Notes under the pieces: model-generated
Told to the model about the DNA's origin: nothing
The model's database searches: none
The model's input: the letters and a program-made list of their open reading frames with translations, nothing else
Made by a program: the position numbers and the translations under genes
DNA from: Flavilitoribacter nigricans DSM 23189 = NBRC 102662
GTDB lineage: Bacteria > Bacteroidota > Bacteroidia > Chitinophagales > Saprospiraceae
Length of the DNA stretch: 64,000 bases
Direction: 5' to 3'
Assembly: GCF_002646595.1 (NCBI RefSeq)
Contig: NZ_PDUD01000025.1
Span: 124,001-188,000, forward strand
Shown: positions 56,392 to 64,000 of the stretch, piece after piece
Layout of the letters: each line of letters starts with the position of its first letter
How positions within the stretch are numbered: position 1 is the stretch's first letter

Positions 56392-57156
56392 ATGGGTCAG
56401 AAGACAAATCCAATCGGCAATCGTTTAGGCATCATCCGCGGATGGGAGTCTAACTGGTATGCTGATAAGGACTACGCCGATAAGGTAGTAGAGGATGAAA
56501 AAATCCGCACTTATCTGCACGCACGTATCCACAAGGGAGGTATCGCTCGTATCGTTATCGAGCGTACACTCAAGCGCATTACCATCACCATCCACACCAG
56601 CCGTCCGGGTATCATCATCGGGAAAGGCGGTCAGGAAGTAGATCGTATCCGCGAAGAGCTGAAAAAGCTGACCGGTAAGGATGTGCAGATCAACATCGTG
56701 GAGATCCGCAAGCCGGAACTGGATGCGAACATCGTTGCCGAATCCATCGCTAAGCAGCTGGAGGCACGGATCAACTATCGCCGCGCGATCAAAATGGCTA
56801 TTCAGTCTACGATGCGTGCCGGTGCCGAAGGGATCAAAATTCGCATTGCCGGTCGTTTGAACGGATCGGATATGGCGCGTACCGAAGAATATAAAGAAGG
56901 ACGTACGCCGCTGCACACTTTCCGCGCAGATATCGACTATTCACTGAAAGAAGCCCTGACCGTATACGGTATCATCGGCGTGAAGGTCTGGATCTGTAAC
57001 GGTGAAGTACTGGGCAAACGCGATCTGTCTCCGAACGTTGGCGTTACCAAGAAGGAAGCCGGCGGTGGCGGAAGAGGTCGTGGTGATCGTCGCGGAGGTC
57101 GTGGAGACCGTCGTGGTGGCGGAGGAAGAGGCCGCGGTGGAAACCGTAGAGGTTAG
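56392..57156 (+). CDS. rpsC: Ribosomal protein S3 with Gly/Arg-rich tail
   Basis: 254 residues. Core up to about 220 with KH domain ([20 protein letters not shown]) and [15 protein letters not shown], ending [11 protein letters not shown]-like and KRDLSP. Residues about 222-254 are almost only Gly and Arg with some Asp ([19 protein letters not shown]), an RGG-type RNA-binding tail. S3 lines the mRNA entry tunnel and helps unwind mRNA. Followed by a 459-nt spacer rich in heptad repeats. Confidence 0.97.
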   Translation: MGQKTNPIGNRLGIIRGWESNWYADKDYADKVVEDEKIRTYLHARIHKGGIARIVIERTLKRITITIHTSRPGIIIGKGGQEVDRIREELKKLTGKDVQINIVEIRKPELDANIVAESIAKQLEARINYRRAIKMAIQSTMRAGAEGIKIRIAGRLNGSDMARTEEYKEGRTPLHTFRADIDYSLKEALTVYGIIGVKVWICNGEVLGKRDLSPNVGVTKKEAGGGGRGRGDRRGGRGDRRGGGGRGRGGNRRG

Positions 57157-57170
57157 TCGTAGGTATATAC

Positions 57171-57380
57171 ACGGTAGAAGGTAGACGGCAAACGGTGTAC
57201 GGTAGACGGTGGGACGGTAAGTAGGGTACGGTAGACGGTCAGTCAGTAAGATAATTGATATGACCCGCTCAATTCAACGTATGCTAAACCATTCACCATC
57301 AACCAAATCGTCAACCATCGACCGTCAACCATCGACCATCGACCATCGACCAAAAATCGTCGACCGTCACCCCTCAACCT
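57171..57380. repeat. Heptad inverted repeat, copy 1 (after rpsC)
   Basis: Left arm about 57171-57240 has 7-nt units such as GTAGACG (57181, 57202, 57231); right arm about 57291-57380 has repeated TCGACCA and TCAACCA units (for example three copies at about 57331-57351). Read as the complement, both arms are GAYGGTN units, so they can fold into one long imperfect hairpin. It is in the 459-nt non-coding gap 57157-57615. Confidence 0.8.
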
Positions 57381-57455
57381 CATCATATATACTCCAGATA
57401 CTGAATTGTCGAGAATTTCCTCGGCCTGGAGTTAGTTATTTTAAATAAAATGCCG

Positions 57456-57463
57456 TACCTTTG
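57456..57463 (+). promoter_or_regulatory. Candidate internal promoter before rplP
   Basis: TACCTTTG, the same -7 element as at rpsL, about 155 nt before the rplP ATG. The -33 element is poor (TTAG/TTATTT region). An internal start would split the S10 cluster after rpsC. Confidence 0.5.
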
Positions 57464-57615
57464 CCTGGCTTTTTCGGGGGCTGAGGTAGATTTGGGTGTA
57501 TTTCGAGGCGTAAGTTGTTGATTTTTACTGCTTTACAAAGTTTAAATCTGCAGATTTCGAGAAAAGTTCCCAATTATATCGGCTTTTGTAAATAAGACTG
57601 CTAAATTTTTTAAGA

Positions 57616-58035
57616 ATGTTACAGCCAAAAAGAACGAAGTATCGCAAGCAGCAGAAGGGTAGGAATCGTGGATTGGCGCATCGCGGAAGTACGGTAGCCT
57701 TCGGTAGCTTTGGGTTGAAGACCCTGGATGAAGGCCGGATTACCAACCGCCAGATTGAAGCAGCTCGTATCGCGATGACGCGTTACATGAAGCGGGAAGG
57801 AAAAGTGTGGATTCGCATTTTCCCCGATAAGCCGATTACTGCTAAGCCGCAAGAGGTACGGATGGGTAAGGGTAAAGGTGCTCTTGACCACTATGTAGCC
57901 CTGGTAAAACCGGGCCGTATTATGTTTGAAATTGATGGTGTATCCAGCGAGATCGCTCACGAAGCACTTCGCCTGGCCGCACAAAAACTACCGGTACAGA
58001 CCAAAGTGGTGATCCGCCCTGATTATCAGGGATAA
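57616..58035 (+). CDS. rplP: Ribosomal protein L16
   Basis: 139 residues; [18 protein letters not shown] start, [23 protein letters not shown] signature. Binds 23S rRNA by the A site. Starts a new sub-block after the 459-nt spacer. Confidence 0.98.
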   Translation: MLQPKRTKYRKQQKGRNRGLAHRGSTVAFGSFGLKTLDEGRITNRQIEAARIAMTRYMKREGKVWIRIFPDKPITAKPQEVRMGKGKGALDHYVALVKPGRIMFEIDGVSSEIAHEALRLAAQKLPVQTKVVIRPDYQG

Positions 58036-58130
58036 ACCACCGGAGTCCGGAAGGTAGATAAAGTCTTCTGATTTCAGGCCGCAGGGTCTGCAGATGATTA
58101 TTCTAACTGATATTTTTAATTCAAGATAGC

Positions 58131-58388
58131 ATGGCAACCAAAAAATTTTTGGAGCTACAGGATTTTTCCGATTCAGACTTGCAAAGCGAGTTGGAGACCA
58201 CCCAGGGTCAATACCAAAAGCTCAAGTTCGACCACGCCGTAAAAGGGTTGGATAACCCACTGGTACTGCGTGAAGTACGTCGCGACATCGCTCGTCTGCA
58301 AACAGAAATCCGCCGGCGCGAAGTGGCCAATATGTCCGAAGAACAATTGGCAAAACGTTCCAAGATCCGGAATCGTCGCCGTAAATAA
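58131..58388 (+). CDS. rpmC: Ribosomal protein L29
   Basis: 85 residues, somewhat longer than the usual 60-70; the N-terminal ELQDFSDSDLQSELETTQGQYQKL and VLREVRRDIARLQTEIRRRE are the L29 helical hairpin. The C-terminal end is basic (KRSKIRNRRRK). Exit-site protein. Confidence 0.95.
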   Translation: MATKKFLELQDFSDSDLQSELETTQGQYQKLKFDHAVKGLDNPLVLREVRRDIARLQTEIRRREVANMSEEQLAKRSKIRNRRRK

Positions 58389-58400
58389 ACCATTTGTTTG

Positions 58401-58470
58401 GTGGACGGAAGACGGCAAAACGGTAGACGGTAGCATTACCCACCGTCAATCTTCAACCATCGACCATCAG
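58401..58470. repeat. Heptad inverted repeat, copy 2 (after rpmC)
   Basis: Left arm 58401-58433 (GACGGAA, GACGGCA, GACGGTA units) and right arm 58439-58470 (complement of GACGGTG, GATGGTT, GATGGTC), with a short loop CATTA. Same unit as copies 1 and 3. Confidence 0.8.
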
Positions 58471-58489
58471 CCCAAATTGATAAAAAACA

Positions 58490-58747
58490 ATGGAAGAAAG
58501 AAATCTTAGAAAGACGAGAGTCGGAGTTGTGAAGAGCAACAAAATGGACAAGACCATTTCCGTTGAGGTGCAACGTCGTATCAAGCACCCGATCTACGGT
58601 AAGTACATGAAAAAGTCCAAGAAGTTCATCGCACACGATGAGCAGAACGACTGCAACATCGGTGATACTGTACGGATCATGGAAACTCGTCCTTTGAGCA
58701 AACGCAAGCGCTGGAGACTGGTCGAAGTGATCGAAAGAGCGAAGTAA
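58490..58747 (+). CDS. rpsQ: Ribosomal protein S17
   Basis: 85 residues; [21 protein letters not shown] start and [32 protein letters not shown] signature region (in family order). 16S rRNA-binding OB-fold protein. A weaker single-arm repeat-like stretch (58770-58795) follows. Confidence 0.97.
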   Translation: MEERNLRKTRVGVVKSNKMDKTISVEVQRRIKHPIYGKYMKKSKKFIAHDEQNDCNIGDTVRIMETRPLSKRKRWRLVEVIERAK

Positions 58748-58882
58748 GCGCTGGTCGCAGTCTTGAAGTACCATCGGTCGTCGGCCGTCCACCGGCATCC
58801 GAATTAATTATGGACCTGCTTGCCTCTGTAAGGAAACATTTATACGCAGGTAGAATAAAGCATCTTTAAATAGTAAAGTGTC

Positions 58883-59248
58883 ATGATTCAGCAAGAGTCC
58901 AGACTGAAAGTAGCCGATAACAGTGGTGCAAAGGAAGTACTTTGTATTCGCGTACTGGGCGGCTCGAAGCGTCGTTACGCTTCCATCGGTGATCTGATCA
59001 TCGTATCCGTCAAGGAGGCTACTCCGGGTGGAGTAAAGAAAGGTACGGTTTCCCGGGCCGTAGTGGTGCGTACCAAGAAAGAGATCCGTCGTCGGGATGG
59101 TTCCTACATCCGTTTTGATGACAATGCCTGTGTATTGCTCAACGCTGCCGATGAGCCACGCGGTACTCGTATTTTTGGCCCGGTTGCCCGTGAGCTGCGC
59201 GAGAAGGATTTCATGCGTATTGTATCATTAGCTCCTGAGGTATTATAA
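58883..59248 (+). CDS. rplN: Ribosomal protein L14
   Basis: 121 residues; [17 protein letters not shown] start and [18 protein letters not shown] end. Intersubunit bridge protein. Confidence 0.98.
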   Translation: MIQQESRLKVADNSGAKEVLCIRVLGGSKRRYASIGDLIIVSVKEATPGGVKKGTVSRAVVVRTKKEIRRRDGSYIRFDDNACVLLNAADEPRGTRIFGPVARELREKDFMRIVSLAPEVL

Positions 59249-59287
59249 AACGGTCCGGCAGTATTGTCGGTAGATAAGCAGAAAAAA

Positions 59288-59638
59288 ATGGCAAATAAAA
59301 GTAAAACAGCACGGTTCGCTCCCAAATTGAAGATCAAGAAGGGAGACAAAGTGTTCGTCATTTCCGGAGCCTATAAAGACCTAGAACGTTCTCGTGAAGT
59401 TCTGGAAGTGATCCCCGATAAGAACCGGGCCATTGTGGATGGTGTTAACCTGCGCAAAAAGCACAGCAAACCCACCCAGGATGCTCCCGGCGGGATTAAC
59501 GAGATCACCGATACGATCCACATCTCTAATCTGATGTTGTCCGATCCTAAGACCGGTGAGCCTTCTCGTGTTGGCCGTAAAGAAGAAAACGGCAAGATCG
59601 TACGTTATTCTAAAAAATCAGGAGAAATCATTAAGTAA
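59288..59638 (+). CDS. rplX: Ribosomal protein L24
   Basis: 116 residues from the ATG at 59288 ([10 protein letters not shown]); the upstream ATG at 59264 adds eight residues without similarity. KOW region [15 protein letters not shown], then [16 protein letters not shown]-like. Its stop codon overlaps the rplE start by one base (TAATG). Confidence 0.95.
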   Translation: MANKSKTARFAPKLKIKKGDKVFVISGAYKDLERSREVLEVIPDKNRAIVDGVNLRKKHSKPTQDAPGGINEITDTIHISNLMLSDPKTGEPSRVGRKEENGKIVRYSKKSGEIIK

Positions 59639-60195
59639 TGAGTTATACTCCCAGACTTAAGCAAAAATACCGCGAAGAGGTAGCACCGGCACTCAAAGAG
59701 CAGTTCGGCTACAAGACGGTAATGGAAATTCCTAAAATTGAGAAAGTATGCATCAACCAGGGTGTTGGTGATGCTACTCAGGATAAAAAACTGGTGGATA
59801 ACGCACTGCAGGAGATGAGCATCATCGCCGGCCAGAAAGCGGTTCCTACCAAGGCGAAAAAATCGGTCTCGAACTTTAAACTTCGGGAAGACATGACGAT
59901 CGGTGCGCGCGTTACGCTACGTAAAGATCAGATGTATGAATTCCTGGATCGCCTGATCACCGTTGCCCTGCCACGTGTACGGGACTTTCGCGGTGTGAAT
60001 GACAAGAGTTTCGACGGTCGCGGTAACTACTCAATGGGTATTACCGAACAGATTATCTTTCCGGAGATCGATCTGGACAAGGTGGCCCGTATCACCGGTA
60101 TGGATATTACCATCGTGACTACAGCAAAGACCGACGCCGAAGCACTGGCACTGCTCAAAATGATGGGCATGCCGTTCAAGAATCAGAGAAATTAA
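59638..60195 (+). CDS. rplE: Ribosomal protein L5
   Basis: 185 residues; [39 protein letters not shown] and FPEIDLDKV signatures. Binds 5S rRNA. Translation coupled to rplX through the one-base overlap. Confidence 0.98.
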   Translation: MSYTPRLKQKYREEVAPALKEQFGYKTVMEIPKIEKVCINQGVGDATQDKKLVDNALQEMSIIAGQKAVPTKAKKSVSNFKLREDMTIGARVTLRKDQMYEFLDRLITVALPRVRDFRGVNDKSFDGRGNYSMGITEQIIFPEIDLDKVARITGMDITIVTTAKTDAEALALLKMMGMPFKNQRN

Positions 60196-60215
60196 TTTCG
60201 ACAAATAAATTATTC

Positions 60216-60485
60216 ATGGCAAGGAAATCATTGATCGCTCGCGAAGCAAAACGTGCCAGACTAGTTAAGAAGTACGCCGATCTGCGCGAACAACTCAAAG
60301 CGGAAGGCCGCTGGGAAGAACTGGATAAGTTGCCCCGCAACTCCAATCCTATTCGCCTGCACAACCGCTGCCGGCTTACCGGACGTCCGAAAGGATATAT
60401 GAGAAAATTCGGCCTCTGCCGGGTTAAGTTCCGCCAAATGGCCCTGGATGGAAAAATTCCGGGAGTAACTAAAGCTAGCTGGTAA
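60216..60485 (+). CDS. rpsN: Ribosomal protein S14, zinc-free type
   Basis: 89 residues; [21 protein letters not shown] start and [22 protein letters not shown]. The long form has no CxxC pairs, so it does not need zinc. Followed by a 280-nt spacer. Confidence 0.97.
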   Translation: MARKSLIAREAKRARLVKKYADLREQLKAEGRWEELDKLPRNSNPIRLHNRCRLTGRPKGYMRKFGLCRVKFRQMALDGKIPGVTKASW

Positions 60486-60765
60486 TCACAGCAACTTAAA
60501 TTTCGGTACCTGGAGATCCGGGTAGCGAATCCAAGTAGCTATCGATAACGATCGAAGCTTCGTTAGCGGCACCATCCGGCCGGCATTGTACGGGCCGGAG
60601 TCGCATTGAAATCAATAACATTAAACTGCTGGAGCAAGATACGTTCCTGGGTAATGGCCGGCTTATGCCAGTGCCGCCCGAACGGCTACTCCACGCAATT
60701 TCCTCAAAAGTTGACGAGGTTCCTGAAATCTCCTTCGGAAAACCGGTTAACGTAATGATAATATC
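60486..60765. other. 280-nt spacer rpsN-rpsH
   Basis: Non-coding gap within the spc part. It has a GC-rich hairpin CCGGCC/GGCCGG (60576-60581, 60593-60598). No promoter consensus found. Possibly a regulatory leader for rpsH onward. Confidence 0.4.
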
Positions 60766-61176
60766 ATGGCAGTAACAGATCCTATTGCTGATTATCTGAC
60801 CCGCATTCGCAACGCACAACTGGCGGGTCACAGAATCGTTGAGATTCCAGCTTCCAAGCTGAAAAAAAGAATGACTGAAATCCTTTACGATCAGGGATAT
60901 ATTTTGAAATATATGTTTGATGACGAAGCGGGTAAAGGCAAACAGGGCGTGATCAAGATCGCCATCAAGTATGATCCTTCCACTCGTAAACCGATCATCC
61001 GGGAAATGGGCCGCATCAGTAAGCCTGGTCTGCGTAAGTACGCCAAGGCCGATGAGCTGCCTCGCGTCATTAACGGTCTCGGTGTTGCAATCATTTCCAC
61101 ATCTCGCGGTGTAATGACCGACAAGCAGGCTCGCGAAGCCAATGTAGGTGGAGAGGTGCTTTGTTACATTTATTAA
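60766..61176 (+). CDS. rpsH: Ribosomal protein S8
   Basis: 136 residues; [18 protein letters not shown] start and [23 protein letters not shown] end. Binds 16S helix 21 and, in E. coli, represses the spc operon at L5 mRNA. Confidence 0.98.
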   Translation: MAVTDPIADYLTRIRNAQLAGHRIVEIPASKLKKRMTEILYDQGYILKYMFDDEAGKGKQGVIKIAIKYDPSTRKPIIREMGRISKPGLRKYAKADELPRVINGLGVAIISTSRGVMTDKQAREANVGGEVLCYIY

Positions 61177-61205
61177 TTGTTGGACCAGATTAAAACTTAT
61201 TTATC

Positions 61206-61760
61206 ATGTCTAGAGTAGGAAACGCACCCATTTCGATCCCCAACGGCGTACAGGTTGATATCAGTAAAGGTAATCTGGTGACCGTTAAAGGCCCAAAAGG
61301 TGAACTGCAGCAGCAGCTGAACCCGGATCTATCCGTTAATGTGGAAGACGGGGAGTTGTCTGTAAGTCGTCCGACTGATTCCAAGCGTCATAAGTCACTG
61401 CACGGCCTGAGCCGCGCGCTGATCAACAACATGGTAGAAGGAGTTTCCAACGGCTTCGTCCTGGAAATGGAGGTAATCGGTGTCGGTTACCGGGTAGAGA
61501 ATAAAGGTAACCTGTTGATCCTGACCCTTGGTTTTTCTCACCCCATCTACTTCTACGTACCCGATGAGGTGAACGTTGAAACCGCTATGGAGAAAGGTAA
61601 GGCTCCGCTGATCCGTCTGCAAAGCGCCGACAAACAGCTGGTTGGCCAGGTAGCTGCGAAGATCCGGAGCTTCCGTAAGCCTGAACCTTACAAAGGAAAA
61701 GGTATCCGCTTCAAAGGTGAGCAGATCCGTCGCAAAGCTGGTAAAACAGCGGGCAAATAA
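61206..61760 (+). CDS. rplF: Ribosomal protein L6
   Basis: 184 residues; SRVGNAPISIPNGVQVDI start, VGYRVENKGNLLILTLGFSHP and EPYKGKGIRFKGEQIRRKAGK end. 23S rRNA-binding. Confidence 0.98.
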   Translation: MSRVGNAPISIPNGVQVDISKGNLVTVKGPKGELQQQLNPDLSVNVEDGELSVSRPTDSKRHKSLHGLSRALINNMVEGVSNGFVLEMEVIGVGYRVENKGNLLILTLGFSHPIYFYVPDEVNVETAMEKGKAPLIRLQSADKQLVGQVAAKIRSFRKPEPYKGKGIRFKGEQIRRKAGKTAGK

Positions 61761-61909
61761 TATAGCGGACTGGTGCGGAAGCGATAGCGTGTTCTATTGG
61801 TTCCCGTTCAATATCCTTACTGCACCACATCGCAATTTAATTCATGAAATATGGGGCTTTGGGTCTGGCTTACCGGCCATTCACTAAAGCTGAAAACAGA
61901 ATAATAATC

Positions 61910-62263
61910 ATGAGATTCTCAAAAGAGGGTAGAAGAAGAAAGATCCACTACTCGATCCGTAAAAAGATCACCGGGACAGCCGAGCGTCCCCGTTTGAGTG
62001 TATATCGCAGTAACCGGGCAATCTACTGCCAGTTGATCGACGACGTTGCCGGTCTGACCCTGGCTTCCGCTTCCACTATGGATAAGGATGTAGCCAACAC
62101 CGGTACTAAAACGGAGCAGTCCAAAGCGGTTGGTAAGTTGCTGGCCGAGCGTGCGAAAGCCGCTGGTGTTGAAACGCTGGTATTTGACCGTGGAGGTTAT
62201 CTCTACCACGGACGGGTTAAGGCCCTGGCGGACGGAGCTCGTGAAGGTGGGCTTAAATTTTAA
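61910..62263 (+). CDS. rplR: Ribosomal protein L18
   Basis: 117 residues from the ATG at 61910 ([19 protein letters not shown]); the frame extends 66 nt upstream but that part is not L18-like. Contains [24 protein letters not shown] and ends [23 protein letters not shown], the standard 5S-binding end. Confidence 0.96.
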   Translation: MRFSKEGRRRKIHYSIRKKITGTAERPRLSVYRSNRAIYCQLIDDVAGLTLASASTMDKDVANTGTKTEQSKAVGKLLAERAKAAGVETLVFDRGGYLYHGRVKALADGAREGGLKF

Positions 62264-62325
62264 CAAATTTTCGGGTAAAAGCTCCGATCGCATTCGGAGG
62301 CACATACCCATCAATCTATAAGATA

Positions 62326-62844
62326 ATGGCAAAAAGAACTTCCAACCGGGTTAAACCCACTGAAACGGAACTAAAAGAAAAGCTGGTTAACCTCAACCGG
62401 GTAGCCAAAGTGACCAAGGGTGGTCGTACCTTCAGCTTCGCCGCTATTGTAGTAGTTGGTGACGGGAACGGTACCGTAGGCCACGGCCTGGGAAAAGCTC
62501 GTGACGTTTCAGAAGCCATTTCCAAGGCGGTAGATGATGCCAAGAAGAACTTGATCAAAGTGCCGATCTACAAGGGAACTATCCCGCACGAACAAAAAGG
62601 TAAATACGGCGCTGGTAAAGTGTTGATCAAACCGGCAGCAGACGGTACCGGTGTGATCGCCGGTGGTGCAATGCGTGCAGTTTTGGAGATTGCCGGTGTA
62701 CACAACGTATTGGCTAAATCTCAGGGTTCGTCAAACCCTCACAACGTAGTGAAAGCGACTATCGATGCGCTGACTAAGTTGAGAAGCCCGATGCTGGTTG
62801 CCAAGCAACGCGGTATCGATCTGGAAAAAGTATTTAACGGATAA
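62326..62844 (+). CDS. rpsE: Ribosomal protein S5
   Basis: 172 residues; [45 protein letters not shown] and [12 protein letters not shown]. Decoding fidelity protein of the 30S body. Confidence 0.98.
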   Translation: MAKRTSNRVKPTETELKEKLVNLNRVAKVTKGGRTFSFAAIVVVGDGNGTVGHGLGKARDVSEAISKAVDDAKKNLIKVPIYKGTIPHEQKGKYGAGKVLIKPAADGTGVIAGGAMRAVLEIAGVHNVLAKSQGSSNPHNVVKATIDALTKLRSPMLVAKQRGIDLEKVFNG

Positions 62845-62893
62845 TCTGTTCCCGCCACCAAGCAACGGGGGGAGCTTTTAAATCTAGGATGTT

Positions 62894-63073
62894 ATGGCTA
62901 AGATTAAAATTACGCAGGTTAAGAGCGTAATCGGTCGTCCGAAGCGCCAAAAAAATACGGTAGAAGCTTTGGGGTTGAAAAGACTCCACAAGCCCGTTGT
63001 TCACGAAGCTACTCCTCAGATCCTGGGGATGGTGGAAAAGGTGAGCCACCTGGTTACCGTGGAAGAAGTATAA
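62894..63073 (+). CDS. rpmD: Ribosomal protein L30
   Basis: 59 residues, short: [20 protein letters not shown], then [15 protein letters not shown] and [14 protein letters not shown]. Position between rpsE and rplO and all L30 segments agree. Large-subunit protein. Confidence 0.96.
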   Translation: MAKIKITQVKSVIGRPKRQKNTVEALGLKRLHKPVVHEATPQILGMVEKVSHLVTVEEV

Positions 63074-63085
63074 ATTGATTAAATA

Positions 63086-63173
63086 GGTAGACGCTCGACG
63101 GTAGACGATCGACGGTTCTTTCTCCAGCCAATCTGGGAGGTCCGTTCACCGTCCACCGTATACCGTCCACCGG
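63086..63173. repeat. Heptad inverted repeat, copy 3 (after rpmD)
   Basis: Left arm 63086-63117 (GACGCTC, GACGGTA, GACGATC, GACGGTT units) and right arm 63143-63173 (complement of GACGGTG and GACGGTA). About 25-nt loop. Same GAYGGTN unit as copies 1 and 2. Confidence 0.8.
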
Positions 63174-63187
63174 AAAATATTTTTAAA

Positions 63188-63634
63188 ATGGAACTGCATA
63201 ATTTAAAACCGGCCGCGGGTTCTACTAAAAAAAGAAAGCGTATCGCCAGAGGACAAGGGTCCGGACACGGCGGAACTGCAACGCGCGGACATAAAGGTGA
63301 TAAATCTCGCTCAGGTCACAAAAATAAACGTAACTTTGAGGGTGGTCAGATGCCGCTTCAAATGCGTTTGCCGAAAATCGGCTTCAAGAGCCCGAACCGG
63401 GTGGAGTACGTTCCCATCAACCTGGACCGCTTGGCCGCTATCGCCGAGAAGTTCAATCTGGATGCGATCACTCCGGAAACCCTGGCTGAAAATGGAATCA
63501 TCAAAAAGCGGGATCTCGTAAAGATCCTGGGAACTGGTGAACTGAAAGCAAAACTGACCGTAAGTGCACACGCTTGTTCAGCTGCTGCAAAAGAAGCTAT
63601 CGAGCAGGCTGGCGGATCTGTTAATCTCGTATAA
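63188..63634 (+). CDS. rplO: Ribosomal protein L15
   Basis: 148 residues; LHNLKPAAGSTKKRKRIARGQGSGHGG start, FEGGQMPLQMRLPKIGFKSP and HACSAAAKEAIEQAGG end. Late-assembly 50S protein. Ends 8 nt before secY. Confidence 0.98.
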   Translation: MELHNLKPAAGSTKKRKRIARGQGSGHGGTATRGHKGDKSRSGHKNKRNFEGGQMPLQMRLPKIGFKSPNRVEYVPINLDRLAAIAEKFNLDAITPETLAENGIIKKRDLVKILGTGELKAKLTVSAHACSAAAKEAIEQAGGSVNLV

Positions 63635-63642
63635 TTGTACCC

Positions 63643-64000
63643 ATGAAAAGGTTTATTGACACGCTCAAGAACATTTGGAAAATCAAGGAGTTGCGTAACC
63701 GCATCCTCTTTACCCTTGGTATGCTGCTGGTATTTCGCTTTGGCTCCTTCGTGGTGCTCCCGGGCGTAGACCCAGTTGCGCTGCAGGCGGCCATCGCCAA
63801 CAATGATAATCCCAACGATCTGCTGGGATTGATCAACGTCTTCACCGGTGGTGCTTTCAACAATGCCTCCATTATGGCCTTGGGCATCATGCCCTATATC
63901 ACCGCCTCCATTATCATTCAGCTGCTGGGCTTTGCAGTTCCGTATTTCCAACGCCTGCAGCAGAAAGAAGGAGAGTCCGGACGGAAAAAGATCAACCAGA
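63643..64000 (+). CDS. secY: Preprotein translocase SecY, 5' part
   Basis: Partial: 119 codons from the ATG at 63643 to the window edge. Forms the SecYEG channel in the inner membrane. Seen: MKRFIDTLKNIWKIKELRNR, the first membrane segment ILFTLGMLLVFRFGSFVVLPG, and GGAFNNASIMALGIMPYITASII of TM2, as in SecY. The 3' end lies outside this window. Confidence 0.97.
   Translation, partial: MKRFIDTLKNIWKIKELRNRILFTLGMLLVFRFGSFVVLPGVDPVALQAAIANNDNPNDLLGLINVFTGGAFNNASIMALGIMPYITASIIIQLLGFAVPYFQRLQQKEGESGRKKINQ

Noticed and set aside
57260-57448. 62-codon frame across the heptad repeat after rpsC
   Set aside because: Its translation is just the repeat unit read as protein (STIDRQPSTIDH-type), so it reflects the DNA repeat and not a gene.

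Overview
The window looks like chromosomal DNA of a member of the phylum Bacteroidota, probably the Saprospiria/Lewinella-type lineage (inferred from gene content, not from 16S). Support: a SusC/SusD pair, several proteins ending in a type IX secretion (T9SS) C-terminal sorting domain, an UpxY-type NusG paralogue, promoters of the Bacteroidota form (TTTG then about 19 nt then TAnnTTTG), few Shine-Dalgarno sequences, and the gene order rpsL-rpsG-fusA-rpsJ-...-secY as one cluster.

Region 1 (0.2-11.6 kb) is a polysaccharide-lyase cluster: a stand-alone heparinase II/III-type gene closed by a strong hairpin, then a tight five-gene run with a second heparinase II/III-type protein, a T9SS-exported leucine-rich-repeat protein, a lipoprotein heparinase II/III-type enzyme, a PL8-type lyase and a BNR_4 beta-propeller protein. 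No sulfatase and no SusCD pair lies within it. The likely role is depolymerisation of a uronic-acid-containing, perhaps non-sulfated, polysaccharide. A LytTR response regulator and a Tat-exported Gfo/Idh/MocA oxidoreductase follow.

Region 2 (14-28 kb) is mixed: small membrane and outer-membrane proteins, a PqqB-like metallo-hydrolase lipoprotein, glycerate kinase, a 2OG-Fe(II) oxygenase, a membrane-anchored caspase-like protein, and an OmpR-type two-component system divergent from a secreted protein with tandem C-x-P-x-x pentapeptides. Then come an UpxY antiterminator, a nucleotide-sugar dehydrogenase and L-2-hydroxyglutarate oxidase.

Region 3 (27-48 kb) carries T9SS-exported proteins, a CE7-type acetyl esterase with a sorting domain, a beta-helix/PA14 lipoprotein, a cytochrome c/FG-GAP lipoprotein, SusD and SusC, and a divergent LacI-type regulator. 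Between susC and lacI lie four copies of a 16-bp palindrome; one sits inside the susC promoter. An acyl-ACP thioesterase, a beta-helix T9SS protein and a hypothetical protein complete the region.

Region 4 (48.6-64 kb) is the merged str-S10-spc ribosomal cluster, including rpmD (59 aa) and a truncated secY at the window edge. Its spacers are unusually long and hold a family of inverted repeats built from 7-nt units (consensus GAYGGTN) after rpsC, rpmC and rpmD. No tRNA, rRNA, CRISPR array or insertion sequence was seen.
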